A stretch of DNA of 64,000 bases from contig CAJQUW010009261.1 in the NCBI GenBank assembly GCA_907163375.1, positions 62,001 through 126,000 of the forward strand. Direction: 5' to 3'. This DNA is from Prostheceraeus crozeri (taxonomy: Eukaryota; Platyhelminthes; Polycladida; Euryleptidae). Made by a program: the position numbers and the translations under genes. The notes under the pieces are model-generated. The model did not search any database. It had not been told where the DNA came from and was given only the letters and a program-made list of their open reading frames with translations. Below, piece by piece: positions 48,443 through 60,268 of this stretch (within the stretch, counting starts at the first letter, position 1; every line of letters begins with the position of its first letter).

Positions 48443-49325
48443 TCACTGTTCATCAAGCCGTCCAGCTAGTCGAATAGCGATAGCGTTGCCGCGGACGATA
48501 GCAAGAGATAGCCGCTGAAAGAGCCACTCTCTCTCTCTCTGCTATCATTGCGTTGCAACGCAATACGTCGTCCAATTTCTTTGAGGAATGGTAGTGTCAG
48601 TGGCCCGATGACACCAGACGTTTCGACGGCTACGGGTTGGACGACAAAGCGATCGGCTAAGGCGGCGTACTTGGAAAGCTTTGCCTTCTCCGCTTTGGTG
48701 GCAGCGGAACCAGCCTCCACTGCTGAGCCGTACACGTTAGTAGACGAGAAAGAGTCGACGCAAGTTGCGTCCCAGACTAGCGACTTTCCTTGAGAAAAGG
48801 GGAAAAGAGTCAACCCGTCTGGACGCTTGCCGTCGCCACGATCGAGTCCTACGGGCTCGAGACACGACGCCACCATTGCTGCATCCAGCCCTCGCTTCAC
48901 AACGTCGTTGATAGCCGTGTGTCTCGGGAAACGGCCGGCACTGCGACGACACGACAACGGGTGAAGGCCCCGCTTGTCGACTGTGCCACCGCAACGGCAT
49001 GGGTGGGGCTCACATACATTCAAGCCGAGACGCTGTGCCACCGCCAGGCGTGTTGTCTCATCGTCGAGAAGGGTACCGGTCGACGTCGAAGGCACTGCCT
49101 GAAGCCAAGCACCACAGTACGGCTGAGAAGCAGCAGCTAGGCATGCAAGTCGATGTTGGTCGAGTTCGTGACGGAGGTGGTCCCTGTTTAACATCACTAG
49201 CTGCTTGTCCCATTCACTTTGAATATCGCGCTTATCTGGAACACTCAGACGGGAGGAAGACCACACATCAAGAGCTGAATTATGGCTACTCAATTTGTCT
49301 TTAAATTTTGCGGCTGCACTATTTC
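48443..49325 (-). mobile_element. Retroelement fragment: RT-associated C-terminal domain
   Basis: The minus strand carries a 275-codon reading with SEWDKQLV, LDDETTRLAVAQRLGL, CEPHPCRCGGTVDKRGLHPL and SCRRSAGRFPRHTAIND. It goes on to DGKRPDGLTLFPFSQGKSL followed by VWDATCVD. From memory this is the domain found after the reverse transcriptase in a widespread animal retroelement group. The four-cysteine/histidine cluster and the PDG...VWDATCVD block look like a zinc knuckle followed by a PD-(D/E)XK-type nuclease. The RT itself is absent and the copy is broken near its end. Which retroelement class it belongs to is not settled here. Confidence 0.65.
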
Positions 49326-49400
49326 CTTTGCAGCCGCAAACATTGCGTTTCGCCTTTAAGAGCCCATCAGTACGGTTGGAAATGGTTCAAACTAGCCTAT

Positions 49401-49750
49401 GATATCGAAATGGTTGAGCAAGATAAAGAACGGCGGAACAGATTGATCTGCGCTTATTTATCATGGTTTTGCCGTGCGGCTGATAAATGAGATATCGGTG
49501 TCAATGCTTTTGGCTGGGCATAATAGGGGGATGTGTCCAGATTTAAAAAATTAAGCTCTGAATAACCTAAGTCATCACCACTGCTTTCTCCCTAAGTATT
49601 CCAGATCTTGATTTTTATCAAGTATATACACAGTCTCCCCCATCTATATGCCTAGCCAGGAGCATTGACACTGTAATCTTTCAATTATCAGCTGCACGTT
49701 CAGGACAGGATAAATAAACGCAGATCAACCTGTTCGACCACTTGGATATC
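49401..49750. repeat. Imperfect inverted-repeat element
   Basis: The left arm (GATATCGAAATGGTTGAGC, then AACAGATTGATCTGCGC, about 49401-49471) pairs with the right arm ending at 49750 (GCAGATCAACCTGTTCGACC). The arms are about 45-70 bp and imperfect, and the middle is unique sequence without coding content. It lies just beyond the retroelement fragment. Confidence 0.5.
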
Positions 49751-50545
49751 ACACGCTATTTTGGGCCTCTCAATCTATACTGATGAGCTCTTGTTGTGCG
49801 AAAAACGGTGTCGACGCCTTCTAATGAAACAGGTGCTTCAACTGCTTAAGGATGTGGTTATTCTTCTATTCTACATGACAAACACTAAGTAAATAAATTA
49901 TTCATCATATTCCGCCTATATCGTCATTCTCAGACCTGATAACTTCCCCAGTTGACTTATGGGATGCACTATATTATCTTGTGTTTATACCTTTATATTG
50001 TAAAAGATTTTCTCTAATTTCTCTTGCTATAGAAAGCCTTCACAGTATTTTGATCACTTAGCATTCGTCTCTGGATTGATGAATGTACAGATTTATACTA
50101 CTATGTAATTTTGGGAAACATGAACTATCAAAGTATCAAAGTCAAACGTATTTTCATTTTAAATGTTATTCCTGGAATAATAGATTAAATTATCATTTGA
50201 AGATCAGGATAGTATCATTGGAAGAAGATCTGTTGGAACAGATCAACTGATCTGTTGTATAGCTAGCATTGACGGTTCTTTAATGGGAAAGTGTCATTAT
50301 TGAGAGGTTTGGAATCAGCAGTGAACTGTTGAAGGTCTGATTTTTTGCATTTAACGTGCAGACTCAAAAATGATAATTCCTAAAATATTCTCTTCGTAAT
50401 CATAAACGTAAAGATTTCAATGATCAGCATAGGAAGAAAGGATATACACAGTAGAATGACTTAATACGATTTAATACAGATGATTACATTACGAAAATTC
50501 GCGCAGAATTTAGGTATGGAAAGAACTCCTCCGCGGATGACAAAT

Positions 50546-50600
50546 ACCAGTATGAAATTTTCATAGTATGATTTGCGTATGAAATTTTCATACTATATAC
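50546..50600. repeat. Short CATAGTATGA-word patch
   Basis: Two GTATGAAATTTTCATA palindromes stand 25 bp apart. They match the units at 47596-47815 and are too short to define an element. Confidence 0.5.
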
Positions 50601-52308
50601 TACGAGGTACGTTTTAAATATCCACGTGGTTTAGACAATCCCTTGATTGTGTTGCTCTGAACAGCCCGTTATTCTGATGAAGCTTGGTTGATGGTTCCAT
50701 TTATCATGTTATCGGGTTAATTTCTAAAAATTCAAAATTCACGTCGTTGGCCTGGTAACAATCCCTTGTTGAAAGCACTCCATGAAAGCAGGAGTTTTAT
50801 GTGTTATGTCTCGCAGAAGGATAATTCGGACACTACTCTTCGGTCAAACATTCAATGTGCATAGATACTGAGAGGAACCTATTCTTCCCCTCTTTAAGAA
50901 CAGAAGAGAAAGAGAGCAGCAGGTGTCCAGCAAGGAGCACCAACACACGACATGTTCGTTACTTTGAGACGTCTGAATGAAGTGTTGTCTCAGCGGCTCA
51001 TCTCTGCCGATATTCGGCTAACGAAGTTCTTGAAAACATTCAAAGCATCACAAAGAGAAGTTAATTTCACCGTTTAAGAGCACAAGAAATCAGATTGATT
51101 TGTGCACTCTAGAAAGCGGAGGACATTTCTACCGGTTTTCGTTGACTTACTTTTTACTTAAGAATATTCGTATGCAATCCTCGCTACCTTTTACCTGTCG
51201 CTAATGCTTGTCCCATACCTTATATTCTTTTTTCAATTGTGATAATCAAGAGCACAGTTACTTTTAAACAGTTTGTGTTGTATAATCTTCCTCCTATTAT
51301 TGCTTGAAAATGTACAAAGAAGTATTGTCTGCTAAAAGCTGTTTAATTTTATACACGTGAATGCTGAGTTCATGCACTCATTTTTTTGTTATATCATTAT
51401 TACATGACCACGACCACTGATTGCAAACATGACATGAAACGTTGCATATTATGCTGCGCAATGTATCACATTTGCACGTTTCACGTCTACTATTTATGTC
51501 GATGCAATTCCTTTGTCACTTACAAAATTCTTCTGCATTTCACGGAATCTATATAATGCAGTTTGAAATAGTGCAAGTTGAAGTTGAATATAAATGTGAT
51601 CCTGAGCATGTGCTAAAGCTATTCCAATGAAAATGATCAAAATTGCGAAAACATTTTTTAGTTTCTTTAAAAAAGTAAATTCATGTACGTGAAGTCTCGA
51701 AGGATGCTTATTCTCATGTGGTATTCAAGTATCAAGCACGTGCTGCGTCTGCTAACGCAAAGTTTAAGAAGTCAGTAACGCATTCTGAAACCCCTTTCTA
51801 GTTCTTTAACAATAAAAATGATCTGAAAGAAACTAACTAGGTCACTTTTGAAGTCGGAAAGAGTCAGGAATTTTCTCAGATGTCTGGAATATCTTCGATT
51901 TATATGATAAAAATCGACAACCCAACAGTCCTTCATGTACGAAAGAAGCATTTAGTTCTTTTAAAAACATGCTAGAAAACTCCTTCTTCTTTCCGACAAT
52001 ACATGCAAAATTGAGCAGAAAAGATTTTCAAACATATAAGGTAGAAATTTGGTCCACATTATGTAGTATCGTCACCATTCAGAGCTTTGATGACTTCAGG
52101 AGCCAGGAACCCAACAAGAATCAACTTTGACATCAAGTAATCTGACCAAATCGTCGCTTTCCCAGACACAGTTATAAAGCATCTGTTCTATGACTTACGT
52201 GATAGAAGAAATATCGTGGTGCACTGTTTACCAGCTGTCAATAGAGTTGTGGCTAACAGATCTATTCCATAGTCTGGAGTCACTACAAGACCTTTCCATG
52301 AAGAGCCT

Positions 52309-53300
52309 TCTGGAGCCCTTTCGGGCATCTCATCTTGACGCCGGATGATGTCTACATCTGGACTGCCGCTCCGCTACCTGGAACGGCATGGGCGGCCCTG
52401 CGACCGAGCTCGACGCCATCGCCGGAAGGTGCAACCGTTGGCGCCTCACAATCTGCGCGCAGAATACCCAACTGGCGTTCTTCACCCACCGAACTGTCTG
52501 GCCTCCTTCCTCCTTCCCGCATGTGGCTTTCAAGGGCGAAGCGCTGGAATGGAGGAACACGCTCAATCTCCTAGGGGTGGAACTCGACCGAGAGCTCCAA
52601 TTCGGGCCCTACTCGCGGTCTGTACAGTTTTGCCTCGGCCCCCGCATCCTCGACCTCCGACGTCTCCGGCCTTGGTAGCAATTCCACCCTGGTATGGCGC
52701 ATCCTGGATCTATTGGGCCGAAGAGAACCTCTAGCTGCCCTTCGAACCTGACGCGACACCCCCGTGGACACTATCTACGCTCGAGCGAGGGTCAACCCCC
52801 TTCGAGGGAAGTACCGAAAGGCCTGCACCAAGATGCTGCGCAACGCCAAGACAAACGATAACCAACGCATCCTCCGATCCCTCACTCCAATTGTGGCACC
52901 TAGAAGAGACCTGGCCTACTGGCAATCTCCGTTGGACAATGTTTTCTCCAACTTATCACGAGCAGAACAAGCTCTTCTCCGTCAACCTTAAATCCTCCTG
53001 TGTCCTGCTCACCGGACTTTTTTATCACTAATTGTTAATTGCACAAATTTGCCCAATATGATAGTCGCTTTGCAAATTAAGTACTGACTCTCCATAGTTG
53101 ATACACTTCACGCAACCGTTCCTGCAATCAGAATTTCCATCCAGTTTTTTCAAAATGACTCTTATCATTAAGATTTGACCCTAGACTACCCACTACCCCG
53201 TGGGATGTGAACCGTGATTACCCGCTGCACCGCGGAATGTGAATGTCCTGACCCCCAAGAAGGTGCAACGCCTGAGGGGGCAAAATAAATTTCATTCAAA
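52309..53300 (+). pseudogene. LINE fragment from the RT catalytic box to the 3' tail
   Basis: It opens at DDVYIWTAAPLPG, the YADD box of an R1/I/Jockey-like reverse transcriptase with the tyrosine and alanine lost at the truncation. It continues in several frames with LDAIAGRCNRWRLTICAQNT, LGVELDRELQFGPY and ARARVNPLRGK. The 3' end has a GC-rich stretch with GACCCCCAAG and CTGAGGGGGC, followed by AAAATAAA. The copy is 5'-truncated and has several frame changes. Its GC content is far above the surrounding intron. Confidence 0.8.
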
Positions 53301-54886
53301 AAGTTGCGATAAGGCAAGCTAAAGAAACACCCGAAAGTGTCAAATTTAGGGACCCGAAGTAGTTATCAGTGCTTCTGACTGAACAGACATTCGTGTAATG
53401 TAATTTTCTAAGACATGACAAATCACAAAGCATATCAGAATGGCTCGAGCCATGTCATTGATCAGTCTTGTCGCTTTTCTACAGCGATGATGCCTCGGTT
53501 GCCCTACAACTCGGTTTTGCATTCCGAATAGGCAAAGCTGAGCCTTTAATGATCTGCATATTGTTTCGGGTACAGAGAAATTCTCGATTATTTTCGGATA
53601 TTCGGGCCGATTTCTGATTGGCATCAGTGCTGCATGTAACAGAACACTTACGACAGCACTGATAATGTCGAAAATCCCTACGTCCCTGATTTCATCACAA
53701 ACTTTGTTGCCACTTTGTTAGTGATAATTTTTTAGGTAACTAATTTGATGTACACATGCTTTTTGAATCACGTGTAAGTTTCACAATCTTCAAACATACT
53801 TTCACGAGCTTGGCTGATAAACAATGATATAATTTTCATATTTTATAATATAATTGCACATCATTATGCCCTTTCGTAACCAGCAATTAACATGGAAATC
53901 AATCAGCATCTTCAAACCATAATAGTTTCAAGATATGATTTAGTTATCACCTAAGTCAAACGATTGACGTCAAATATCATTTTCAGCTTATCGTGAAGCT
54001 ATTTTCGAGGGACAATTTAACAAACAGTGATAATCAAGAACTTAAAATAACATTTCCGAGAGCGATGAAAATTCTCTGTCACTGATGCAGCGAGAAGTCC
54101 CATTATTTCGTCTCTCTATGAGCGATGAAAGATTGTAATGAAATATAATATTTCGTAAGATCTACCGATTGAGGTTGTCTAACCACGTCAAGCTGAAATG
54201 ATGAACTTAAGAAAAAAATTGATCTTAAACAAATTTAAGATATCTAAAAATGTCATAGTTGTCTCTAATCTAACATGTAATCTACCTACATCAGCGCAAA
54301 GCCATAAAACAAGAATCATTCTTCAACGAAATAAATATCAAATTTATTCATTTTAGCCCTGAGTTAGTCTAGACAATAAGCAAAAAAGGTAAAAAATTTG
54401 ACATTTGCATTTTTCAAACAGGTTTCAAATATAATGTTCTCTTTTGCATAAATAAGACCATGCGAACAATGAGCTAGCAGTGAATAACATTTGACAATTA
54501 TCAATCAAAACGATGCGATGCCATCTAAAGAAACCTCTTTTCAGACATTGTGTATTTCATGTCTCCAGTATTTTTGATTAAGCTTATCTTCATGCTATCC
54601 GATGCGACAAGGGGTTACTTGAAGTTGTCTGTTTGGGCCATCCCATCAACAAATGCCGGCAGACAATCGGTTCAACAGAGCTGATCATAAATAACGGACT
54701 ACCTAAATTATATCGAAGTTCAATCGATTATGCCTTCCATTACTTCTTTAAAAATTTTCTCTCATGGCCGTTGGAGCAAACGAAATGTCAACGAAGATTC
54801 AAAACAAAATATCTATAGTCGATCGAGTGTGTGGATACACGGTGACAATCATTAGGATTACATGTATTAGTATTTTCCTTCAACAT

Positions 54887-55470
54887 CATCCGATCACCAT
54901 CCCGATCAATAGCGAGAGTGTAGAAGACGTTGACGATTTTGTCTACCTAGGATCCCGTATCTCCAGCAGCTGCTCGTCCGATCCGGAAATCATACGCGCC
55001 TCAAACTAGCCCGCAGAGCCTTTGGCCGCCTTTTTCGCGTCTGGCGAAGCAAGAAGGTGCTCTGTGTGCTACCGGTTCTACTATATGGCTGCGAAACTTA
55101 GTGCCTCTCCGTCAACATGGCATATCGTCTAGACAACTTTCACCGTTCCTGTATCCGTCGAATCCACGTCATACGGTGGTACCATCGTTTGTCGAATGAC
55201 GGTTTGTTTGCCAGAGCTGGCTTCGGCTTCTCGGTCACGTTGCCCGTCTTGGTGCCGAAACCTCGAGAGGCAGATATTCACCGCGTCGGACCTTCCTCTA
55301 CCATCGGGATGGCGTGTCCTCCTGGCGTAATCCTCGACTCTCCTGGATGGCGCAAGTTCAATCTGCGCGACCGATTGAAGACCTCATCGACGCCGGGCAA
55401 GATCGCCCTACGTTTCGTGACTTGGTTGCCACGGTCACTTAAGTGGCCCTGCGACTGCAAGTACAAGTTA
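54887..55470 (+). pseudogene. LINE fragment, post-RT segment
   Basis: The plus strand reads VDDFVYLGSRISSSCSSDPE and then, in other frames, LARRAFGRLFR, VLPVLLYGCETW and MAYRLDNFHRSCIRRI. This is the stretch after the RT palm in L1/RTE-like LINEs (FKYLGS.I...G....I..RI..A..AF..L...VLLYG.ETW). The RT core and most of the ORF are missing, and the frame changes several times. There is a small A-rich segment but no clear tail. Confidence 0.78.
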
Positions 55471-55728
55471 GTACAAGCACCAACAATCAACAACGGCATG
55501 TCTTTGTTCTCCCATATATGTTCTTTACACTTCGAAAAGGAACTGTTCAACTTGTTTGAATAAAACTTGCATATTTACACTCCTACGATCGCAAAGATTC
55601 TGAAGACAATAAACATTTTTGATGAAAAGTGAGATTTTGACATTTTCAACCAGCTGAGTCATATTTTTGTGACAAATTCACGACATCACTAGATCTTTCC
55701 TAGTCCACAGACTTCATTGACCAACACA

Positions 55729-56921
55729 CAGGCTTGCCGTTGGGATTGGGCTACCAAAAATCCACCCCAATCCCAATAGATCCCAATAAGCCCTCTCCCA
55801 ACAAAATATGCATGTAATCGTTGACATTAGTCAGTACGTTGCAAATTTTTTCGGGTTGTACAGAGCAGTTCATTTTTCTGTGTCTCCAGTCTGACCTTGC
55901 CTCTATCGAATTCGAGCATTGAGAGCTCTTAGTGTGATCTACACAAATTTTAAGCTTTAACCCTACTCTATGACTTTAACTTCCCTAGTTGCTAAAAAAG
56001 GTAGCAGCTATGTAATAGTATATATAGGCCTATACAATTCGCCTGTACGTTGTCATGCGCTTTGCCGCTTCTGTAATTAAGCCATACATCGTAAGCTATT
56101 CAAGTCTATTTTACCGTATAAGCCGCTGTCTGTTGCCTGTACGTGTGAGCCTGTGAAGCGAACTGTTTATTAACACCGCATTTCCGATATAGGCTTAATT
56201 AATACCAAGTGTGTTTGTAGTTCATACATACATATTAGCTATACACGTCCCTATAAGCTCTTGGGTGAAGACAGTCTCGGTGCAAAATATAGCCATACGG
56301 TACGCCTATTTTTAACGTCACCACTACCCATACTTGGGGCTTGGACAGTGCTGACATAGTCAGACTTATGGAGCGTTGTGGTACTTTTAGTCCGGATGCC
56401 CTTCGTGCTGACTTCCAATGACACCTTCGGGGCTCGACCTCAGGACCAAAAGACCGCTAGGCCAAGCACTTAGCCACTGTGGCACGGAGACCACAGTTGT
56501 TGTACATTATTGTTTAAAATTAACGACGATCCTCCTCACTCTACAATGTAAGCTTCGTGAAATACTCGAGACTCACATGATGTAATTGCTGTAACCAGTC
56601 ATACCGCTCGTTGTATTGATTGAAAGTAAAGCATTCTATTATTATTATTATTATTATTATTATCAATTAAAGCCCCTATTACTATTAAGGCTAGTCTAGT
56701 CCTAGGCCTACGACCGTGGACTTCGTCAATTCAAAAAGTATCACATTTGGCAGGCCTGAGCCATAAGCCCGATGCAGCTTGGGGAAAATTGCATACGGTT
56801 TTAGCTCTGAAGCAGGCTATTTGGATTTCTATTGGGATTGGGATCCATTGGAATCCCAATGGAAATTCTCATTGGGATTGGGTTGCGATTGGGCTGGAAA
56901 TCCATCCCAACGGCAAGCCTG
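55729..56921. mobile_element. Non-autonomous hAT-type element with TTGGGATTGGG repeats
   Basis: The ends are CAGGCTTGCCGTTGGGAT at the left and the exact complement at the right. The flanks are a perfect 8-bp duplication CCAACACA (55721-55728 and 56922-56929). Left and right subterminal regions are built of TTGGGATTGGG and its complement CCCAATCCCAAT. The interior has no transposase but contains SINE copy 3 (56312-56496) and a (TTA)n run near 56639-56664. Confidence 0.93.
56312..56496 (-). repeat. tRNA-headed SINE, copy 3 (best preserved)
   Basis: On the minus strand the head reads CTGTGGTCTCCGTGCCACAG and TGGCTAAGTGCTTGGCCTAG, the B-box word is GAGGTCGAGCCCCG, and the tail is GGGTAGTGGTGACGTTA. 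It matches copies 1 and 2 over the full length and sits inside a hAT-type element. Confidence 0.88.
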
Positions 56922-57505
56922 CCAACACATCAAAAGAAAGCTGAGAAAATGATCGTTCTCCCCGTGTCTGATTCATTATCATACTCACATCTATTGCTAT
57001 TGAAAATTTAAAATTTGTAAATTGTACAATTTTTATATTTTGACCACTGCTGCTCAGAAAACAAAATAACGGATACAAAATTGTCATACGTACATTAATT
57101 GAAAGCAGAGAATAAAAGCTCCCGAATGATGTATGGCACGAAGTTGTGTGACACAATTGGTGGACATGAGAATCGATTGAACTTCATATAATTTAGGTAG
57201 TCCGTATTCATGATCAGCTATGTAGCTTCTATGACATTTTTTTGCCAAACAACATGCATCAAAATCGCTATCCTTCCGGACAAGTCAGAGCCTCTTGCAG
57301 TCTTTTTCTCAATCTATATGCAGCATGACCAGCAGAATGCTGTAGTTAAAGTGCCTCCAGCCATACAGAAATGTATCAAAGATATAAGTACTTGCTATAA
57401 GCTGACCATGCAACAATCACGATGGAGCATTGTAACCACGAGTAGTCGTAAACATTGTCACAAACAAGGATCCAAAAGCAAAATCAATAGAAACATTACG
57501 TTTAC

Positions 57506-57782
57506 CTTTCTAACTCTTCCAATGCAGAAAAGTGACAAGAGCAATCCTCGCAAGACGCGTTTTTCTCTTCAATCTTGCTACACGAAGCATCCGCATCCCA
57601 AAAGTTAATCTTTAACAAAGATTTCTCCTGAAAGTCGTCATCGTCTGGATCACCAATTTTTGTCCTCTTTGCATCTGGTTCCTTTTCTTCGTCATCGGAG
57701 TCGTCAATAACAACGGCACTGTCATCAGTTGACATCGGTTTTTCATCAAGGACATTTGATGATCGACAAGCAGGGCAACAAT
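57506..57782 (-). CDS. BRIP1: FANCJ exon, cysteine- and acid-rich insert
   Basis: The exon has two bases, 91 codons and two bases, with acceptor AAACTTCAG| and donor |GTAAAC. It reads DCCPACRSSNVL, then an acidic run around VVIDDSDDEEKEPDAKRTK, then DPDDDDFQEKS, and ends with CEDCSCHFSALEELER. The order of two cysteine pairs around a charged middle mirrors human FANCJ (CCCACHSKD, DENDDFQVEKK, CSRCCCS). The acidic, basic and KRTK pieces suggest a disordered linker, and in the human protein a nuclear localisation signal lies in this region. This insert, absent from RTEL1 and XPD, is the best evidence for FANCJ. Confidence 0.93.
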
Positions 57783-59857
57783 CTGAAGTTTAATTGAAAT
57801 ACATCATCATCTTAATGCATTTCATTTTCTTGGGATGATCATCGAAAACTACACGGAATCTATCAAGCGTCAATCGTGTGATTCACGTGTGGAATTCTTT
57901 GAGTGGCTATATTGTGGAGGCTCCGTCTTTCGTTGAATTTAAAAGACGTTTAAAAAATGTTGTTTTACAAAAGCATTGCGCATGCAAGTGATTTTATGTG
58001 TAGGGATGAAAATGGGGAAGCGGGGGCACCGATAGAAATTAATTTCAGGGGCCCTAAATAGAAAAAACAAAAAATTCATTAGGCAGACTTATTGTGGCCC
58101 CATGGATTACAACGGGTGCGGGGAAAATTCTCAACCCTGTGTATGCGACTTCACGCTTTCATGTAAGTGCCTTTAATGACCATTGCATTGCGTTTTTTTG
58201 GATGTTTCATTCAATTAGCAAAATAAGTGATTTGACTGAAGAATAAAAACTCAATGAAATTGATCAAGTAATGCTTCTCAACAGGACTGAAATAAACAGA
58301 CTTGTACAGGACTTGTACTGAAATAATGACGAATAATGCAACACAATCATGGTCAAATTGAACAGTGGAGATGATTAATATAGTGTTTTAAGTGCAATTA
58401 TGACATCCAAGTTTTCAAAAATTAGGGAAAATCCCCATCAAGTTCTCCAAACAGGAAAGATAAACCGATTTGCCTAAGGTTTATTCAATTTTTTTCTTTC
58501 CGTTAATTTACTGTTGCTCTTAGTTTGGTTCTATGATTGCCTTCAGAAATCGATCAGATAAAATGATTCATAGAGGGCAATTTCCTGAGAAACAACGGTG
58601 CAATTAGTCTACTTTATGAAACCGTTCTTCAGCACGCTTTAAGTCTCGGAGATGCTGTTCAGACAATATTGTCAATATCACTTTTTCGATCGGTCGTTGA
58701 ACGTTATACCTGAATCAATGATGTGAAAAAATCAGTTTTCTCTCCCGAGTAATTTAATGCCACTAAATAATTACGAATAAAACATATGTACACAGCCGAC
58801 GTTTCGGGTCCAGACCCTTTCTCAAGGCTTTATTGCTGCCTTAACTTGAGAAAGGGTCTGGACCCGAAACGTCGGCTGTGTACATATTTTTTATTCGTAA
58901 TTATTTAGTGGCATTAAATTACTCGGGAGAGAAAACTGATTTTTTTCACATCATTGATTCATTATGGTCCTCCCGCCTTCAGCCATCTCTTATAACGTTA
59001 TACCTGACATATTCAACTTGTTCACCTTTTGTAACATTTGTAAATTCTCATTGGCTGAAGCAAAAGTGCCATCTATTTATTAGTAAGGGTTCTTCTTGTA
59101 AAGACTTCAAAGCATTACCTTGTCTATTTTAATATTCCATTGTGAATCATAAATTGGCAAGCATATTCTCATAAACCTTTGAAAATATAGACTATCATTA
59201 AAACATGCAATAGTAAATTATCGTTTTTAATCGCCATGAACATCACTGATGCTGTTGACACTTAATTGCGATTTAAATTTGGTGAATTTCCGTCCTTACA
59301 CAGAATTGCACCATACACGAGTCATGATTAATCTTACTACTTTCACAAAAAGTGAGCTTCTAACTTCTGAAACTGAACTTAAACTCAAATTTCTATCTAG
59401 TTGATGTAGTGTGAACCACAAACCATTGTCATATCATCCCTGTCACTGTATGCAGATAATTGTATTTATCTTGAAGAACTTGACTTTTAGCTAATTTGCA
59501 CAATCACTGGGAGAAGAAACAGTGAGAAACGCTCTATCTCTGAAAATTTCTCATAGACTTCAGTTTTTTAAAAAAATATCGATCAGGGTTTTAAGTCAAA
59601 TACAATTTACCGCGCTCTTGTATATGAAGTTTTCGGTCTTTTAGTACAAACAGGGAACTTAAGTTCATTGAAGCGCCTTGCAAATTGTGAGGAGACTGGT
59701 GAATGTTCTATGTAATAATCGCTTCATTTGAGTCATGATATTTCTTTAATGTTTTAGATATTGCTTTCTCAGTAATAATCAGACAATATTGCATTTCACA
59801 GCAATGTCACTTGTACCATTTGTGGTTGTTGTTGAAGAGAATCAAGACAGGACCTAC
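57783..59857 (-). other. FANCJ intron (2.1 kb)
   Basis: It contains the Penelope-like foldback at 58714-58993. The rest, 57783-58699 and 59008-59857, is AT-rich with no gene seen. Confidence 0.9.
58714..58993. mobile_element. Foldback element with Penelope-like ends
   Basis: Arms of about 115 bp (58714-58826 and 58845-58960) are inverted copies around an 18-bp spacer. Each contains GGGTCTGGACCCGAAACGTC, a motif class found at the ends of Penelope-like elements. The insert is flanked by an exact 14-bp repeat AACGTTATACCTGA (58700-58713 and 58994-59007), the same length as the duplication around the Penelope-like element at 22886. About 33 bp of non-paired sequence (CCTCCCGCCTTCAGCC) lie at the right end. 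It has no coding capacity. Confidence 0.8.
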
Positions 59858-59923
59858 CTCCCGAGTTTGTAAAGAACATTTCTTGTTTCTTCCTGTGTTC
59901 TTCGATAGCTTTTTCTTGGGTTT
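59858..59923 (-). CDS. BRIP1: FANCJ small exon after Walker A
   Basis: A 66-base exon with acceptor TTGCAG| and donor G|GTAGGT. Phase one at both ends fits the Walker A exon before it and the cysteine-rich exon after it. The translation is TQEKAIEEHRKKQEMF followed by FTNSG, with a glutamate from the split codon. It is a charged, probably helical linker. Sequence alone would not identify it; the phase match on both sides, good splice sites and lack of stops support it. Confidence 0.85.
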
Positions 59924-60119
59924 CTGCAATGTAAGAATTACTGAAGTTTAAAGATGATACGTGCACAGAAAACACGCAGCTATTTCTAGCAGACTTCTGA
60001 ATACTCAATATCACAAAAATGAGGAAAATCCAAAGACATCTTGTCGATCTTTCTAGCCTTGCTTGAGTATCTGCATTTCAAATTTAGACTTTAATGAAAT
60101 ATTGAAAACTACATGATCT

Positions 60120-60268
60120 CCGTGAAAGAATGGCTAATGACCAGGACTTGCAATTTTTTGGTCCTGTGGTTGAGTTGCCACTGCAAGTCGGCAGGAAGGG
60201 CATCCGAAAGTATCGGCAATCCTCTGACAATTCTGACTACGTCAGCACCGTAGTAAGGGAAATCATTC
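60120..60268 (+). repeat. tRNA-headed SINE, copy 4 (diverged)
   Basis: It has GGTCCTGTGGTTGAG in place of the B box, then GGCAGGAAGGGCATCCGAAAG and CTACGTCAGCACCGTAGTA. The first part of the head and the tail are lost or altered, and it is clearly the most diverged of the four. Confidence 0.7.

Larger units (their letters stand above)
43764..57505 (-). other. FANCJ intron (13.7 kb)
   Basis: It contains CATAGTATGA-type patches, a retroelement C-terminal fragment, an inverted-repeat piece, two LINE fragments and the TTGGGATTGGG element with SINE copy 3. The stretches 43764-47595, 49770-50540, 50610-52308, 53300-54886 and 56940-57505 are AT-rich and show no gene. The open readings at 44392-44613 and 46321-47125 have no recognisable content. 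Confidence 0.9.

Noticed and set aside
57210-57608. 132-codon plus-strand reading
   Set aside because: Its second part is antisense to the firm FANCJ exon at 57506-57782, and it has no domain of its own.
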